Shown piece by piece: positions 55,101 through 61,489 of a DNA stretch of 64,000 bases (its first letter is position 1; the number at the start of each line of letters is the position of its first letter). Below the pieces are notes generated by a model that was not told where the DNA came from, searched no databases, and saw nothing but the letters and a program-made list of their open reading frames with translations. Made by a program: the position numbers and the translations under genes. This stretch comes from Artemia franciscana (Eukaryota > Arthropoda > Branchiopoda > Anostraca > Artemiidae): the NCBI RefSeq assembly GCF_032884065.1, contig NC_088868.1, positions 2,537,043 to 2,601,042 on the forward strand. The letters run 5' to 3'.

Positions 55101-58100
55101 TTTTTAACATGCCATCAACATGTTTATTCCACTTCAGATCTGAAGTGATATGAACGCCGAGCAGTTTAATTTCGGTCACGTGACTGGCGCTGGCAATAGG
55201 TGGATTAAAAACTGGCGCAGATTTTAAAAAAGAAAATGTTAAAATTACAGATTTATCAAAGTTGACAGTCATTTTGTCCACCTTTGCCTCTTGACATATA
55301 TCTTTCATTAATGAACCTGCTCTGCTTGGTAGGTTTTTCTGACAACATTCAATGAGCGACAGATCGTCGACATACTTCCAGCGATCGTCCAGTGTTGTTG
55401 CCAAATCATTTATTATGACAAGAAACAAAAGTGGTCCCAAGAGGGTACCTTGGGGAACTCCACAAAAAATGGGCAGTGGGTCGGAGTAGGTGGACTTATA
55501 TTTTGTCCGTTGACATCTACCAGAAAGAAAACTAGCAATTAAACGTACAAGGAATGAATCTACACCTAGTCCAAGAAGTTTTTTTTACAAGAATTTTGTG
55601 GCAAATTAAATCAAAAGCTTTTCTTAGATCTATTGCAATAAGATTAATCCAAGAATCTGGTTCATCGAGTTTTTGCAAAATACTGTCAATTATACTTACT
55701 AAGTAATGAGATGTAGATGTGTTTGGCATATTTCCAAACTGCCTTGGATCAATTTTGTCCAGAATACGGTCTTTCAGCCATGCTGCAACAAAACTTTCAT
55801 ACACTTTGCTAAAAATGGGTGTCATAGTGATCGGTCGGACACCCGAAAAATCATTGGGCGCATCTTTTTTTGGTATTGGTGTAATGAACCCATTTTTCCA
55901 AATTGATGGATACTCACCTGTTTTTGTCACCTGATTAAAAAGGAGTGTTAGGGGGCCACTAAGATAATCTGGAAATGCTTTGATGAGATCAATGGGAATA
56001 TCTACAGGGGTAATGCTTGTTCTTTTAAGCCTTTTTAATTTGAAAAACACCTGGGACTCTGATATCAAAGGGAAATCAAAAGACTCAGGAGGAGGGGTGA
56101 GTATTCCCCCGCTCAGCAAAGGCGGGAGGGATTGCACAATGTTACCCAGATGTTTATTAAGGGAGTTGGATGTTACGACGTCATCTTCATCAATGCCAAA
56201 ATCGACTCCTTTTTCCACCTTGCCCGTCATCCTTTTGATTCGGTTGTACCACTGGCTTGGTTTGGACTCGAACAGATGATTAACTTTACGTTCTACATAT
56301 TTGTTCGCGTGTTTTCGAGTGACTTTTCTTAGTTTGTTTTTCAACCTGTTGGCTTGTTGGGTATTACCATGACGGAAAAGCCATCTCTTTTCCATTACCA
56401 TTTTCTTAACTTCTTGTGTAATATATGGTCGATCTGACGAGAAACGTTTTGTTGACTTCTCAGGAAAACAGGCCTTGTAATTATGAAGCAAAGCTTCTTG
56501 GAAAATAGTAGCTTTTTCGTTGCTACTTTTAGCATCTTGGAATTTTTCCCATTTCTCGCAGCTTAACCATTGGCCAAAAGTCAGAAGTCCCTCACTTGTG
56601 ATTAGTCGACTGATAGTTACAGTTGTAGTGTAATCGATTTTAATGGAACAGGTGGGGTTAACTTCAAGAGAAAAGTGGTAACTTCCTCCAACTGGAGCCC
56701 CAGTCGTAGGTATGTTGTAAAATTCGTGCATATTTGTGGAAATTCGGTCAAGGGAGGTGCCACCTTTGGTTGTGGGAAAATTGACGAGCTGCTTCAGGCC
56801 GATTCCGGCGTCCAGGTGATGGAGCTTTAATTCATTGGCATCGCCCATCATGAAAATTCCGCATGATGGGTATTTGCCCAAAACAAAATCCGAACTGAGT
56901 TGTAGCTTTTCTACGAATGCTTGGCGGTATTCACTCGTCTGACCCGGCGAGTAATAATACACGCAGAGAGCAATACCAGTGAATTTCCGGGGGAGACGTC
57001 GTGGTTTTAGAATGACCCACATTATTTCGTCGTACTCAGTTAAAAAGGGACATCAAGTCTAGCTGCTTTAAAAATTTCATGGGCATAAATAAGAACTCCG
57101 CCACCTTTTTTCCCCAGTGGATGGTCATCAGGTCGTATTTTTATAAACTCATCAAAACCACCTATTTTCAGGAGTTCTGGGTTTTGTCGATGAACTTCAG
57201 AAACCATTAGGACAGATGCCTTTGTTGCCTGAGCTAGACTTTCTAACTCAGCCACTTTATCAAAATTTAAACTTTCAGCATTTGCGTAAATAAACCTAGG
57301 GAAGGAAAAAACATCAGAATTATAATACTTTACCTTAGTGGTGTTTGATGTTCTTGTTGTAGGTCTTTGTAAAAATATGTTATTTCCCTGGTGGGCGAGG
57401 CTGTCATCAGGATTACCCATACCAACCAGGGGCTCAAATTTATTCAGTACTGGAATTTCGGCTGAAACGAAAGAAATTGTGTCCTCGCCATTGGGGGCTG
57501 TGAGGGTGGACAGGAGGGGGGAGGTACGGGGATTTGAAACACTGTCGGGGGGCTCGGGGACGTTATCTTTTATGGGGGGTAGAAAAGTTGATACTGCTGA
57601 GGTAGCGGATCCGGGAAAAACATTCCGACCGACCGAGAAGGCGCAACACACGCTTGGTTGGGGGTATGTTGATGTACGGGAGGGATTGTTGGTAAGGGGG
57701 GCCACGGAGGTCCGCAAAAGGTGTAATCGCGATGTTTTTGAATTCGTAACCCCTGTCCAATTAAGTTTTCTGATGCCGGGTTCGGATCCAGAAAAGTATT
57801 TTCCTGTCGATTGGTGTGACTGGAGCTACGTCTTTTTGATGTACCACAAAACGCATGCGCGAAAACACATTCTTTTTCCGTACTTGATAAAACACAACAT
57901 AAATCAACGTGGTCAAAATTAAACTCATTATTACTGCAAGTTTTCGAAATAAAACGCGGACATATATGTAAAAACGACACTTTTTTCTGTGCTTACAGAA
58001 ACCACTTTCATTAAAATACCGACATATCTTGTTAAATTTGGGAGCCTCTTTCACAAAAAACCTGCATATAATATTACATCCTTTACTGGTTAAGGGCTTG

Positions 58101-60963
58101 CACTTAACTTTTTGTTGCACTATTTTCTAGAAAACAATTAACGGTTCATCTTCAGTCGGTTGAATGTTACGAAACTTATTCTCGTCAGTTAACCTTACGT
58201 CAGCTAATTTAACACTTTCCTGAATCTCGTTATCGAGGATCATTCTCACACTGCATGCACTTTTTACGTCACTTAATGAGTTACAAATCTGATTGCTCGG
58301 GCCTTGTATAGAATTATTCATTTCAGAGCTAAAGGGAGACGAGCGTAATTTCACGGGTGGCATGGGTGAAAGGATTCCCAACTGATTTAACTGCATCATT
58401 AGGGTGTCAATAGTTGTTGTTTTTTCGTCAGTTAAGTTCTGAAGGTTACGTAAATCAGATTGGAGTGATTCGTGGGCATTTCTTAAGGGTAATAGTTCAT
58501 TTTGAATAGCTGAGAGTTGATTCTCAAGAACGGAACATCTATTAGTTAAAGCTGAGACTTCATTAACGTATTCAGAACAATTTGTGCATGGAGTTTTATC
58601 CTCACTGCTGGGCCTAGTTACTGTCTTAGTTTTGGGATTAGAATTCCTTGGTGTGACTATGGGTGTGTTTTTGTCAAAGGATCTAGGTCTAGGGCACGCT
58701 TGTGGCGTAACTTTGCATGGAATTTTCATACCGCTAGTAAATGAAGGTGAAGTGGGGAAGTCACAATTTAAGCACAACCATACCAGTAGTTTTTCTCTTG
58801 CTCCAAGCGTGATCCTTGCACACTTAGGATGCCACCATTGACTGCATTTGGTGCACTGAACTGTCCCACTAGTTGCTGGGTTTCTACACTCAGGGCAGTA
58901 ATATTTAGTCATAACTAACTTGGAAAAAACTAGGTGTTGTGTACTAGGCTGATTAGGAGGAGGACTACCTCGAACCCGACCAACTCGTCTTCACCCGGGG
59001 TAAAAACCACAGAAATTCTCTACCTGCTGTGCGGAGATTCAATATCCAAAATAATCCTCAAGTTCATATTTTTAAAACAAAAATCATAGATTAGATACAC
59101 AAATGTCAAACAATGCCACTGAGTGTAAATAAAATTGAAAATATAATTTTGACAGCACCTCTCTGCACGCAAGTCAGATGAACCTATTAACGAAACTTAA
59201 CATAGTGCTATCAAAACCGTGTCTGCAATTATCAAGATTATCAAAATCTTGTCAAATATTATCAAAGCCTTACATACTACTATCAAAGTCTTGCATGATA
59301 CTGCCAAATCATGTTTAATATTAAAAAATCTTTTCAAGTGTTATTGAAGTTTTTTTAGATATTATTAGAAAACTTTTGAGTATTATCTAAATCTTGCAAG
59401 TAATTAACAAAATCAGAATGGTTCTAGCAAAATTGTGTCTGTTACTATCAAAATTTATCAGGCATTACCAAATCTTGTGTGACATTATCAATTTTTTTTT
59501 ATTATCAAAATATCTTGCACTAGATTATCAAAATATTGCCTGATATAACGAGAATATATTTCACTTGGTGTTATTCTACTGCTAGGTCTAGTAAAAAAGA
59601 AACAATACAAAATTTTGAAAACAACTTGAAAAAAAACTCAAATATTTATTCCTAATAGTGCTTCACTTTACTTTACCCCTCCCCCTAATGTGCAAATATG
59701 TAGCCTATTTCCAATAGGCTTAATTTTCTGTTTCTTGGATGATCTACATTAGGGTATTTATAGATTTGATAGCAAAGAAGGACAATTAATTAAATAAAGA
59801 AAAAGACAAATGCATGGGAAATACATAATTTAGTAATATACTTGAATATTAAAGGGGGGAAATAAAGTGAAGCCCTTTTAGGCATAATATAGTCTAAGTG
59901 TGAGTTATATGGCTTTTACTGTTGTATTCAGATCTTTATTGGGTAAAATTCTAGTTAATTGACTTCAACAGAAAAATGATTTGACAGTTGATTCTCAGAA
60001 AGGGATTAGGTTAGGAAAATGAAACTTTCAGGGATGGGTCTACAGTATGTCATGGGAAGGTATTTAGAGGTATCTACCTCTATTCCTTCTCCCTCTAGAG
60101 GGCACTGACCTTCAACAATATGTGTGTTATAAAAGTGAAACCTTGCAGAATAGATCTTCTGCTTGAATGAAGTAGAACAAAATCGTTTTCAGCATCACAA
60201 CTTTGCTCAATCTCCAGGTTTAGGAAAATAGATTCTCTAGATCAAAATTAAGATAAAATGTTGTTTTCTCAAAATTTCAATAGGTATAGACCTGGCATGT
60301 AGGCAAATTTCAGGGCTATCTTGAGGGAGATAGAGTGGAGGTGGGTATTTTAAAATACTTTCCCAAAATATACTTTAGCCTGCAGCCCAGATCTATCCTT
60401 GAAAGTTTCATTTTCCTAACCTAACCCCTTTCTGGGATAGCACAAAGTCACTCAACTAGAATTTTACCCTTTATTGTGTTTTCTTTAAAGTCAGTCTAAC
60501 TGTAGATAAATACCTTTAACTTTTATAGCATGATAATTGTTAAAGGTCATCAAACATCAGTACCTTCTCAAGAAGCAAGTGGAGATAGCCTACCTACTTC
60601 AGAATGTATTTCAAAGATGCATTCCTAAGTTTCATTCACCTAACTCAACAGTATTTCAAGATAGAAAATACCTCTAAATAATAACTTTACAAAAAAATCA
60701 GCCAAGCACAAAAACTAGTTTCAAATAAATCATAGGCTAGGACATAAACTGCATAATACAGTTAATTGCTTTAATAAATTGGGAAATTAACTTTGAGATT
60801 TCCAATTTGACTTGGCTTATTCTGAATTTAAAATAGTACCTATGCCATGCCACATGACAATTGGAACAGGCGAAGTTGGAAAATTCATTCTGAACATCCC
60901 AAGGATGGGTGAAAGTGCATGCAAAAGCAGTATAAGGACAAAACATATGTTTTTGGGTAGCAT
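31289..60963 (-). CDS. Ppt1: Palmitoyl-protein thioesterase 1, complete, five coding exons
   Basis: Coding exons in transcript order are 60963-60840, 51029-50920, 49445-49318, 37974-37819 and 31682-31289. They total 912 nt, 303 aa plus TAA, and human PPT1 is 306 aa. PPT1 is a lysosomal alpha/beta hydrolase that removes palmitate and other acyl groups from cysteines of proteins during their breakdown. The protein starts with a hydrophobic signal peptide ([20 protein letters not shown]). It continues with [26 protein letters not shown] (nucleophile Ser115, the same number as in human), [31 protein letters not shown] (Asp232) and [14 protein letters not shown] (His285). Every junction is in phase and has GT-AG ends. 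Introns of 9.8, 1.5, 11.3 and 6.1 kb are packed with transposons. No break was seen. The gene runs convergently with MsrA. Confidence 0.96.
31683..34566 (-). other. Ppt1 intron 4, first part of window-side sequence
   Basis: Holds a copy of the exon 5 start at about 32510-32560, a ~175-bp tandem duplication at about 32665-32950 ('aactttaagaggcag' and 'gagctggtaaggat' type blocks), and a ~78-bp duplication at about 33700-33830. The 97-codon plus-strand frame at 33535 reads through that duplication and matches nothing I know. Confidence 0.5.
32510..32562 (-). repeat. Partial duplicate of the Ppt1 exon 5 acceptor region
   Basis: About 50 bp matching 31640-31690: the block 'gtcatgccagtatcctgctgg', then 'ccagaattcttt.aac' and an A-rich stretch, with a few differences. 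In the gene this covers the first codons of exon 5 and its polypyrimidine tract. The acceptor AG itself is altered in the copy. Confidence 0.75.
34567..36165 (+). repeat. 115-bp satellite, 14 tandem copies
   Basis: The unit starts 'gccagaggttgttacagagg' and contains 'gtctaacatgttccacaaca' and 'taaattgtaacaggactatt'. Copies start near 34569, 34684, 34799, 34911, 35029, 35142, 35259, 35374, 35489, 35604, 35718, 35833, 35949 and 36063, a mean period of about 115 bp. Identity between neighbours is high. It lies in Ppt1 intron 4. No open frame runs through. Confidence 0.97.
36478..36560 (+). repeat. Fragment of the foldback family
   Basis: Contains 'atgcgtaataatttctgttc', 'gttttaagttttgatgttgc' and 'cttgctttcagttga', matching the right arm of the element at 11163-11455. 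Upstream (about 36370-36480) a short 'accgtttactatt' repeat occurs. Confidence 0.8.
36570..37340 (+). repeat. ~258-bp tandem repeat, three copies
   Basis: The landmark 'aactagtcgagtcct' occurs near 36610, 36867 and 37126. Each copy also has 'tttcaaaagtgg', 'aaaattggttgctaataaa' or a variant, and 'ggaagttaacttttccccca'. The third copy is the most diverged. Confidence 0.93.
37363..37500 (+). repeat. ~45-bp tandem repeat, three copies
   Basis: The units contain 'ttatcttgttattattcttc' and 'tgtgttgccaatctatt'. They lie close to the exon 4 donor of Ppt1. Confidence 0.85.
37819..37974 (-). CDS. Ppt1: Ppt1 coding exon 4
   Basis: Completes Leu121, then codons 122-172 plus two bases: [51 protein letters not shown]. 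The acceptor is 'ctttgtag' and the donor 'ccaa|gtaagt'. The paired cysteines and the GGQHQGV motif match the family. Confidence 0.96.
37975..38617 (-). other. Ppt1 intron 3, no feature recognised
   Basis: AT-rich sequence up to the Helitron cluster. 'tctgaagatcttca'-type short repeats near 38230-38260. Confidence 0.5.
38618..38765 (-). mobile_element. Helitron copy 3, 3' end only (minus strand)
   Basis: Reading on the minus strand: 'cacaggtgggacatagggac', the GC-rich region with gcgcgaagcgcc, the hairpin ggtggcgc/gcgccacc and CTAG at 38618-38621. Everything 5' of this is replaced by an (AT)n run, which then meets the plus-strand Helitron copy 4. Confidence 0.85.
38766..38856. repeat. (AT)n microsatellite
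   Basis: About 90 bp, bridging the truncated minus-strand Helitron 3 and the 5' end of Helitron 4. Confidence 0.97.
38857..40425 (+). mobile_element. Helitron copy 4
   Basis: 5' TCTATATATATAAAAATAAG, then 'ggatggatgg' repeats and 'gtgacgtcacctg'. The interior is A-rich simple sequence ('aaaaactaaaaa', 'ggcaaaaact') with scattered ccgggacaca units. A 25-codon helicase tail ([20 protein letters not shown]…) lies at 40174-40248, then the GC-rich hairpin and CTAG (40422-40425). It is nearly identical to copy 5 but has an extra internal duplication of about 240 bp (around 39820-40070). Confidence 0.9.
40426..40473. repeat. Short (AT)n spacer between Helitron copies 4 and 5
   Basis: 48 bp of AT with one 'tc' interruption, joining the CTAG end of copy 4 to the TC end of copy 5. 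Confidence 0.9.
40474..41772 (+). mobile_element. Helitron copy 5
   Basis: Runs from TCTATATATATAAAAATAAG to CTAG (41769-41772). The A-rich interior is the same as in copy 4 over more than a kilobase, with few differences. The helicase tail of 25 codons is at 41521-41595. Copies 4 and 5 therefore arose by very recent duplication or tandem insertion. Confidence 0.9.
41836..42299 (+). pseudogene. Helitron-borne basic-repeat frame, frameshifted
   Basis: Same protein as at 24905-25360. A single-base deletion in the A-run near 42130 (cagcaaaaaacagg against cagcaagaaaacagg) ends the frame at codon 112. The remaining codons, including the acidic [14 protein letters not shown] end, continue in another frame to about 42290. 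Confidence 0.75.
42796..42939 (+). pseudogene. Helitron helicase C-terminal relic (copy 6)
   Basis: The same 48-codon tail (GIDLNTDC…[11 protein letters not shown]…VLRS, stop), preceded by stops. Confidence 0.85.
43105..43168. repeat. (AT)n microsatellite
   Basis: About 64 bp between the CTAG of Helitron copy 6 and the minus-strand copy 7. Confidence 0.97.
43169..44133 (-). mobile_element. Helitron copy 7 (minus strand), 3' end missing
   Basis: The 5' end is at 44133 (reverse complement of TCTATATATATAAAAATAAG). The interior has ccgggacaca units and A-rich (T-rich on plus) simple sequence. It carries the longest helicase relic in the window (43375-43176). The GC-rich 3' region and hairpin are absent and replaced by the (AT)n run. 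Confidence 0.87.
43176..43375 (-). pseudogene. Helitron helicase C-terminal relic with motif V (copy 7)
   Basis: Reads [18 protein letters not shown], an in-frame TGA, then GIDLNTDC and, after a one-base deletion in a T-run, [17 protein letters not shown] to VLRS and stop. Both the INKAQGQS motif and the YVACSRV motif of Pif1-type helicases are present in the proper order, which confirms the origin of the shorter tails in the other copies. Confidence 0.85.
44134..45400. other. Ppt1 intron 3, no gene seen
   Basis: Contains a short minisatellite ('cccccaaccgtggaaaa' units) at about 44345-44450. Otherwise AT-rich. Confidence 0.5.
45401..45720. mobile_element. Foldback family, second full-length copy (diverged)
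   Basis: Opens with 'caactgaaaataaggagcaa' and closes with 'gttttaagttttggtgttcc…cttatttttag', the same layout as 11163-11455 but with more divergence and a longer centre of about 130 bp that contains a duplicated 'agttcttaaggg'. Confidence 0.78.
45721..46740. other. Ppt1 intron 3, no gene seen
   Basis: A repeat of about 80 bp ('cgtgccgctata…', 'cagtgagtagcccctt') occurs two to three times at 46165-46330. No protein was recognised. Confidence 0.45.
46767..48850 (+). repeat. ~780-bp tandem duplication with decayed coding-like sequence
   Basis: Unit 1 runs from about 46767, unit 2 from about 47551, and a shorter third from about 48540. Landmarks are 'ggttttccattaccgggctt', 'tgcactggaaggataaacac', 'gctgacaaggacaaatattt', and 'catggcagtgagagatt'. 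In unit 2 a 113-codon frame is open (48115-48456). The same protein is readable with stops in unit 1. I do not recognise it. Confidence 0.75.
48115..48456 (+). CDS. Unrecognised 113-codon open frame in the 780-bp repeat
   Basis: Hypothetical. It reads [20 protein letters not shown], then a Lys-rich middle with [20 protein letters not shown] and [20 protein letters not shown]. The counterpart in unit 1 (about 47310-47545) keeps the pattern ([19 protein letters not shown]-like VDKPNRHL) but has a stop and a shifted frame. The shared pattern suggests that the ancestor coded for protein, perhaps a transposon product. There is no splice, promoter or family evidence. Confidence 0.25.
   Translation: METYESLIMAVRDWISLEYRKNSNGYTRVKFQETVLKYNASLKLKADDEGQVLAQITGDTLTADKPYRHLSPTPMYCCNNVINHIFSQSRNCYLCKSNSVIESEIQAKYKGQS
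48851..49317 (-). other. Ppt1 intron 3, segment next to exon 3
   Basis: No feature recognised. A donor GTGAGT (minus strand) at 49317 opens the intron. Confidence 0.5.
49318..49445 (-). CDS. Ppt1: Ppt1 coding exon 3
   Basis: Codons 79-120 plus two bases: [42 protein letters not shown]. The nucleophile motif G-F-S-Q-G-G is here (Ser115). The acceptor is 'attttttag' and the donor 'tt|gtgagt'. Confidence 0.96.
49600..49970 (-). repeat. ~130-bp tandem repeat, about three copies
   Basis: The unit contains 'aagagttctttacatttaaa', 'cttgagtcttaaa' and 'gaactggtat.ga.gc'. It lies in Ppt1 intron 2. A minus-strand 81-codon frame (ORF with repeated NLFKCKELF) is produced by the repeat. Confidence 0.75.
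49971..50919 (-). other. Ppt1 intron 2, no gene recognised
   Basis: Around 50040-50580 the sequence has a retrotransposon-like composition ('ggtattaaggcgggattgaa…') without a clear frame. A (GATA)n/(GAGA)n simple repeat lies at about 50785-50910, directly after the exon 2 donor. Confidence 0.4.
50920..51029 (-). CDS. Ppt1: Ppt1 coding exon 2
   Basis: Completes Gly42, then codons 43-78: [36 protein letters not shown]. Matches the GDSCCNPLSMG region of PPT1. The acceptor is 'tttttttaag' and the donor 'aaag|gtacat'. Confidence 0.95.
51030..51440 (-). other. Ppt1 intron 1, segment next to exon 2
   Basis: A diverged duplication near 51230-51440 ('gttacgtaataggga', 'gatgcaaatgt'/'gatgtaggtgt', 'gcaagagccag'). 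No gene seen. Confidence 0.5.
51460..52380. repeat. Degenerate ~30-bp minisatellite
   Basis: Dozens of units of the form 'ccctagcannnaattccaac' with 'gggg' variants. Units are strongly diverged and some are partial. No frame of interest. Confidence 0.9.
52598..52937 (+). mobile_element. Helitron copy 8, 5'-truncated
   Basis: Starts inside the ccgggacaca minisatellite. A helicase piece ([18 protein letters not shown], 52749-52802) is joined directly to 'cagggacacaactacaatgg', which shows an internal deletion of the helicase tail. It ends with the full terminal hairpin and CTAG (52934-52937) before T. Confidence 0.88.
52939..53870 (+). repeat. ~150-bp tandem repeat, six copies
   Basis: Copies start near 52939, 53101, 53249, 53399, 53549 and 53697, each with a 'ttgttaaaa' start, 'atccattggttcatgtttt' or a variant, 'caagccatcctaaacc' and 'tatgactggccctctgg'. 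Moderately diverged. It starts directly at the end of Helitron copy 8. Confidence 0.9.
53885..54205 (+). repeat. Degenerate 'ttccannn' short-period repeat
   Basis: Units such as 'ccagttccagcgattctggt' and 'caccaattccactcc' recur. The Ser/Pro-rich frames across it (for example 53885-54211) are by-products. Confidence 0.8.
54215..54425 (+). repeat. Degenerate 'tatcaaaatcttg' repeat, left flank of the CR1-like element
   Basis: The units 'attagcaaaatcttacatgg' and 'ctatcagaatcatgcaag' resemble those at 59200-59560 on the other side of the retrotransposon. The element appears to have inserted into one array. Confidence 0.65.
54622..55440 (-). pseudogene. CR1-like ORF2, reverse transcriptase C-terminal half
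   Basis: 272 codons from [13 protein letters not shown]. Contains the catalytic box [11 protein letters not shown], then [29 protein letters not shown], the [15 protein letters not shown] block, [14 protein letters not shown] and the C-terminal tail. The preceding FCGVPQG motif is in the same frame, upstream of the nominal Met. The frame joins the upstream half if one base is removed from the A8 run at about 55577-55584 (minus strand). Reverse transcriptase of this type copies the element's RNA at a nicked target. Confidence 0.88.
55532..57022 (-). pseudogene. CR1-like ORF2, endonuclease C-terminus and reverse transcriptase N-terminal half
   Basis: 496 codons. The endonuclease part has [14 protein letters not shown] (the GDxN box), [13 protein letters not shown] and [10 protein letters not shown], where the usual SDH is SYH. 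After a basic linker the reverse transcriptase starts: [65 protein letters not shown], and the first catalytic Asp in [12 protein letters not shown]. The frame ends early ([10 protein letters not shown]…) because of the A-run mentioned for the next segment. Confidence 0.88.
57040..57717 (-). pseudogene. CR1-like ORF2, endonuclease N-terminus
   Basis: Contains [20 protein letters not shown] (the N-box of AP-type endonucleases), [15 protein letters not shown] (the catalytic Glu) and [14 protein letters not shown]. It is preceded by a Pro/Ser/Thr-rich linker. The frame ends in a T5 run at 57041-57045; one more T would join it to [12 protein letters not shown] of the next segment. Confidence 0.85.
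57570..58120 (-). pseudogene. CR1-like ORF2, N-terminal CCCH zinc-finger region
   Basis: Two overlapping frames. The first (from 58120) reads [19 protein letters not shown], and the second continues [12 protein letters not shown]. Joined across the T5 run near 57973 they form a C-x8-C-x5-C-x3-H finger, the classic CCCH spacing, followed by more Cys/His pairs ([18 protein letters not shown]). CCCH fingers bind RNA or DNA. In an ORF2 start this could serve RNA binding; that role is an inference. Confidence 0.65.
58127..58912 (-). CDS. CR1-like ORF1 protein with PHD-like finger and coiled coil
   Basis: 261 codons, uninterrupted. The N-terminal finger is [20 protein letters not shown], then [10 protein letters not shown] and WLCLNC (Cys4-His-Cys3 type spacing), as in PHD fingers found in ORF1 of several CR1-like elements. 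A Ser/Pro/Thr-rich linker follows. Residues about 105-175 form a heptad-rich coiled coil ([40 protein letters not shown]) for self-association. ORF1 proteins of this kind are thought to package the element RNA. The stop is 6 bases before the next frame (58120). Confidence 0.85.
   Translation of the reverse strand: MTKYYCPECRNPATSGTVQCTKCSQWWHPKCARITLGAREKLLVWLCLNCDFPTSPSFTSGMKIPCKVTPQACPRPRSFDKNTPIVTPRNSNPKTKTVTRPSSEDKTPCTNCSEYVNEVSALTNRCSVLENQLSAIQNELLPLRNAHESLQSDLRNLQNLTDEKTTTIDTLMMQLNQLGILSPMPPVKLRSSPFSSEMNNSIQGPSNQICNSLSDVKSACSVRMILDNEIQESVKLADVRLTDENKFRNIQPTEDEPLIVF
59180..59560 (+). repeat. Degenerate 'tatcaaaatcttg' repeat, right flank of the CR1-like element
   Basis: Units of about 27-30 bp ('ctatcaaagtcttgcatgat', 'attatcaaaatattgcctga'). 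Matches the left flank at 54215-54425 in type. Confidence 0.75.
59561..59934 (-). other. Ppt1 intron 1, no feature recognised
   Basis: AT-rich, no coding sequence seen. Confidence 0.5.
59935..60480. repeat. Inverted-repeat (foldback) element
   Basis: The left arm (about 59935-60115) and right arm (about 60300-60480) are diverged inverted copies. The best block is about 45 bp: 'agaaagggattaggttagga' and 'aaaatgaaactttcagggat' on the left, its complement at 60389-60434 on the right. Outer blocks ('gggtaaaattctagtt') and inner blocks ('ggtatttagaggtatctacc') also pair. No coding capacity. Confidence 0.75.
60840..60963 (-). CDS. Ppt1: Ppt1 coding exon 1 (start codon and signal peptide)
   Basis: Codons 1-41 plus the first base of Gly42. 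[20 protein letters not shown] is a typical signal peptide, followed by [10 protein letters not shown] and [10 protein letters not shown]. The donor is 'atag|gtacta' and the split Gly codon joins exon 2 exactly at the WHGMGD motif of the family. Met1 was chosen because it places the signal peptide at the N-terminus. I did not find a promoter upstream. Confidence 0.9.
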
Positions 60964-61480
60964 GCTTTTGAATTTCAATTCCTTTGCCATAAATAATATT
61001 CAATTAAGATAATTAATATCAAGCTGCGTTTTATTTCAGACTAGATAGTTTCAGCTTCGGCTATCGTCTTCAGCAGTGCTCCCTACAATTATCTTATCTT
61101 TCTTAGTTTGGAATCATCCACCCCATCAGTGTTGTGCTCTTGATGTTTCGCATTTGATTCCGTTTTATTTGAGCCTTTGTTTTGTTTCGTTTGGTATTTG
61201 CCTTTGGAAAAAACAGTAGTAGTAGTTGTAGACAGGTTTAATAGCAAAAACTTGATAGCTGTCGCTGATTTATGTTTTTTTACAACATATACAAATCAAG
61301 CTACACTTGTAAATATAAATAAAACTATAAATAATAACTCTTATTATACATTTTGACGAAAACCGGGACGAAAGAATTACCATATCGGTTTGTTCTTGCT
61401 TTAACGGGAAATAACTTATCTTGCTTTCTCGTTCTTGATGGTAGAGGTTTATCAGGTAGAATGTCACAGTGCTGAGATTT
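60964..61480 (-). other. Ppt1 upstream region
   Basis: Presumed 5' flank and promoter area. No TATA box or initiator could be assigned with any confidence. Confidence 0.4.
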
Positions 61481-61489
61481 AGAAAGCAA

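Larger units (their letters stand above)
54430..59060 (-). mobile_element. CR1-like non-LTR retrotransposon, nearly full length
   Basis: About 4.6 kb on the minus strand. The layout is a 5'UTR, ORF1 (58912-58127, PHD-like finger and coiled coil), ORF2 (about 58120-54622: CCCH finger, AP-type endonuclease, reverse transcriptase), and a 3' region with a duplicated 'acaaaattataatatataca' block. It is antisense-neutral to Ppt1 (same strand, intron 1). Three ORF2 frame breaks fall at homopolymer runs. The flanks on both sides carry the same degenerate repeat, which helps to set the ends; exact termini are uncertain. Confidence 0.85.

Noticed and set aside
57338..57922. 194-codon plus-strand frame
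   Set aside because: It is the antisense shadow of the CR1-like ORF2 N-terminal region, which has recognisable endonuclease motifs on the minus strand.
60737..61003. 88-codon minus-strand frame with [14 protein letters not shown]
   Set aside because: It overlaps Ppt1 exon 1 in another frame. The alternative frame gives a signal peptide and the WHGIG motif that joins exon 2 in phase.
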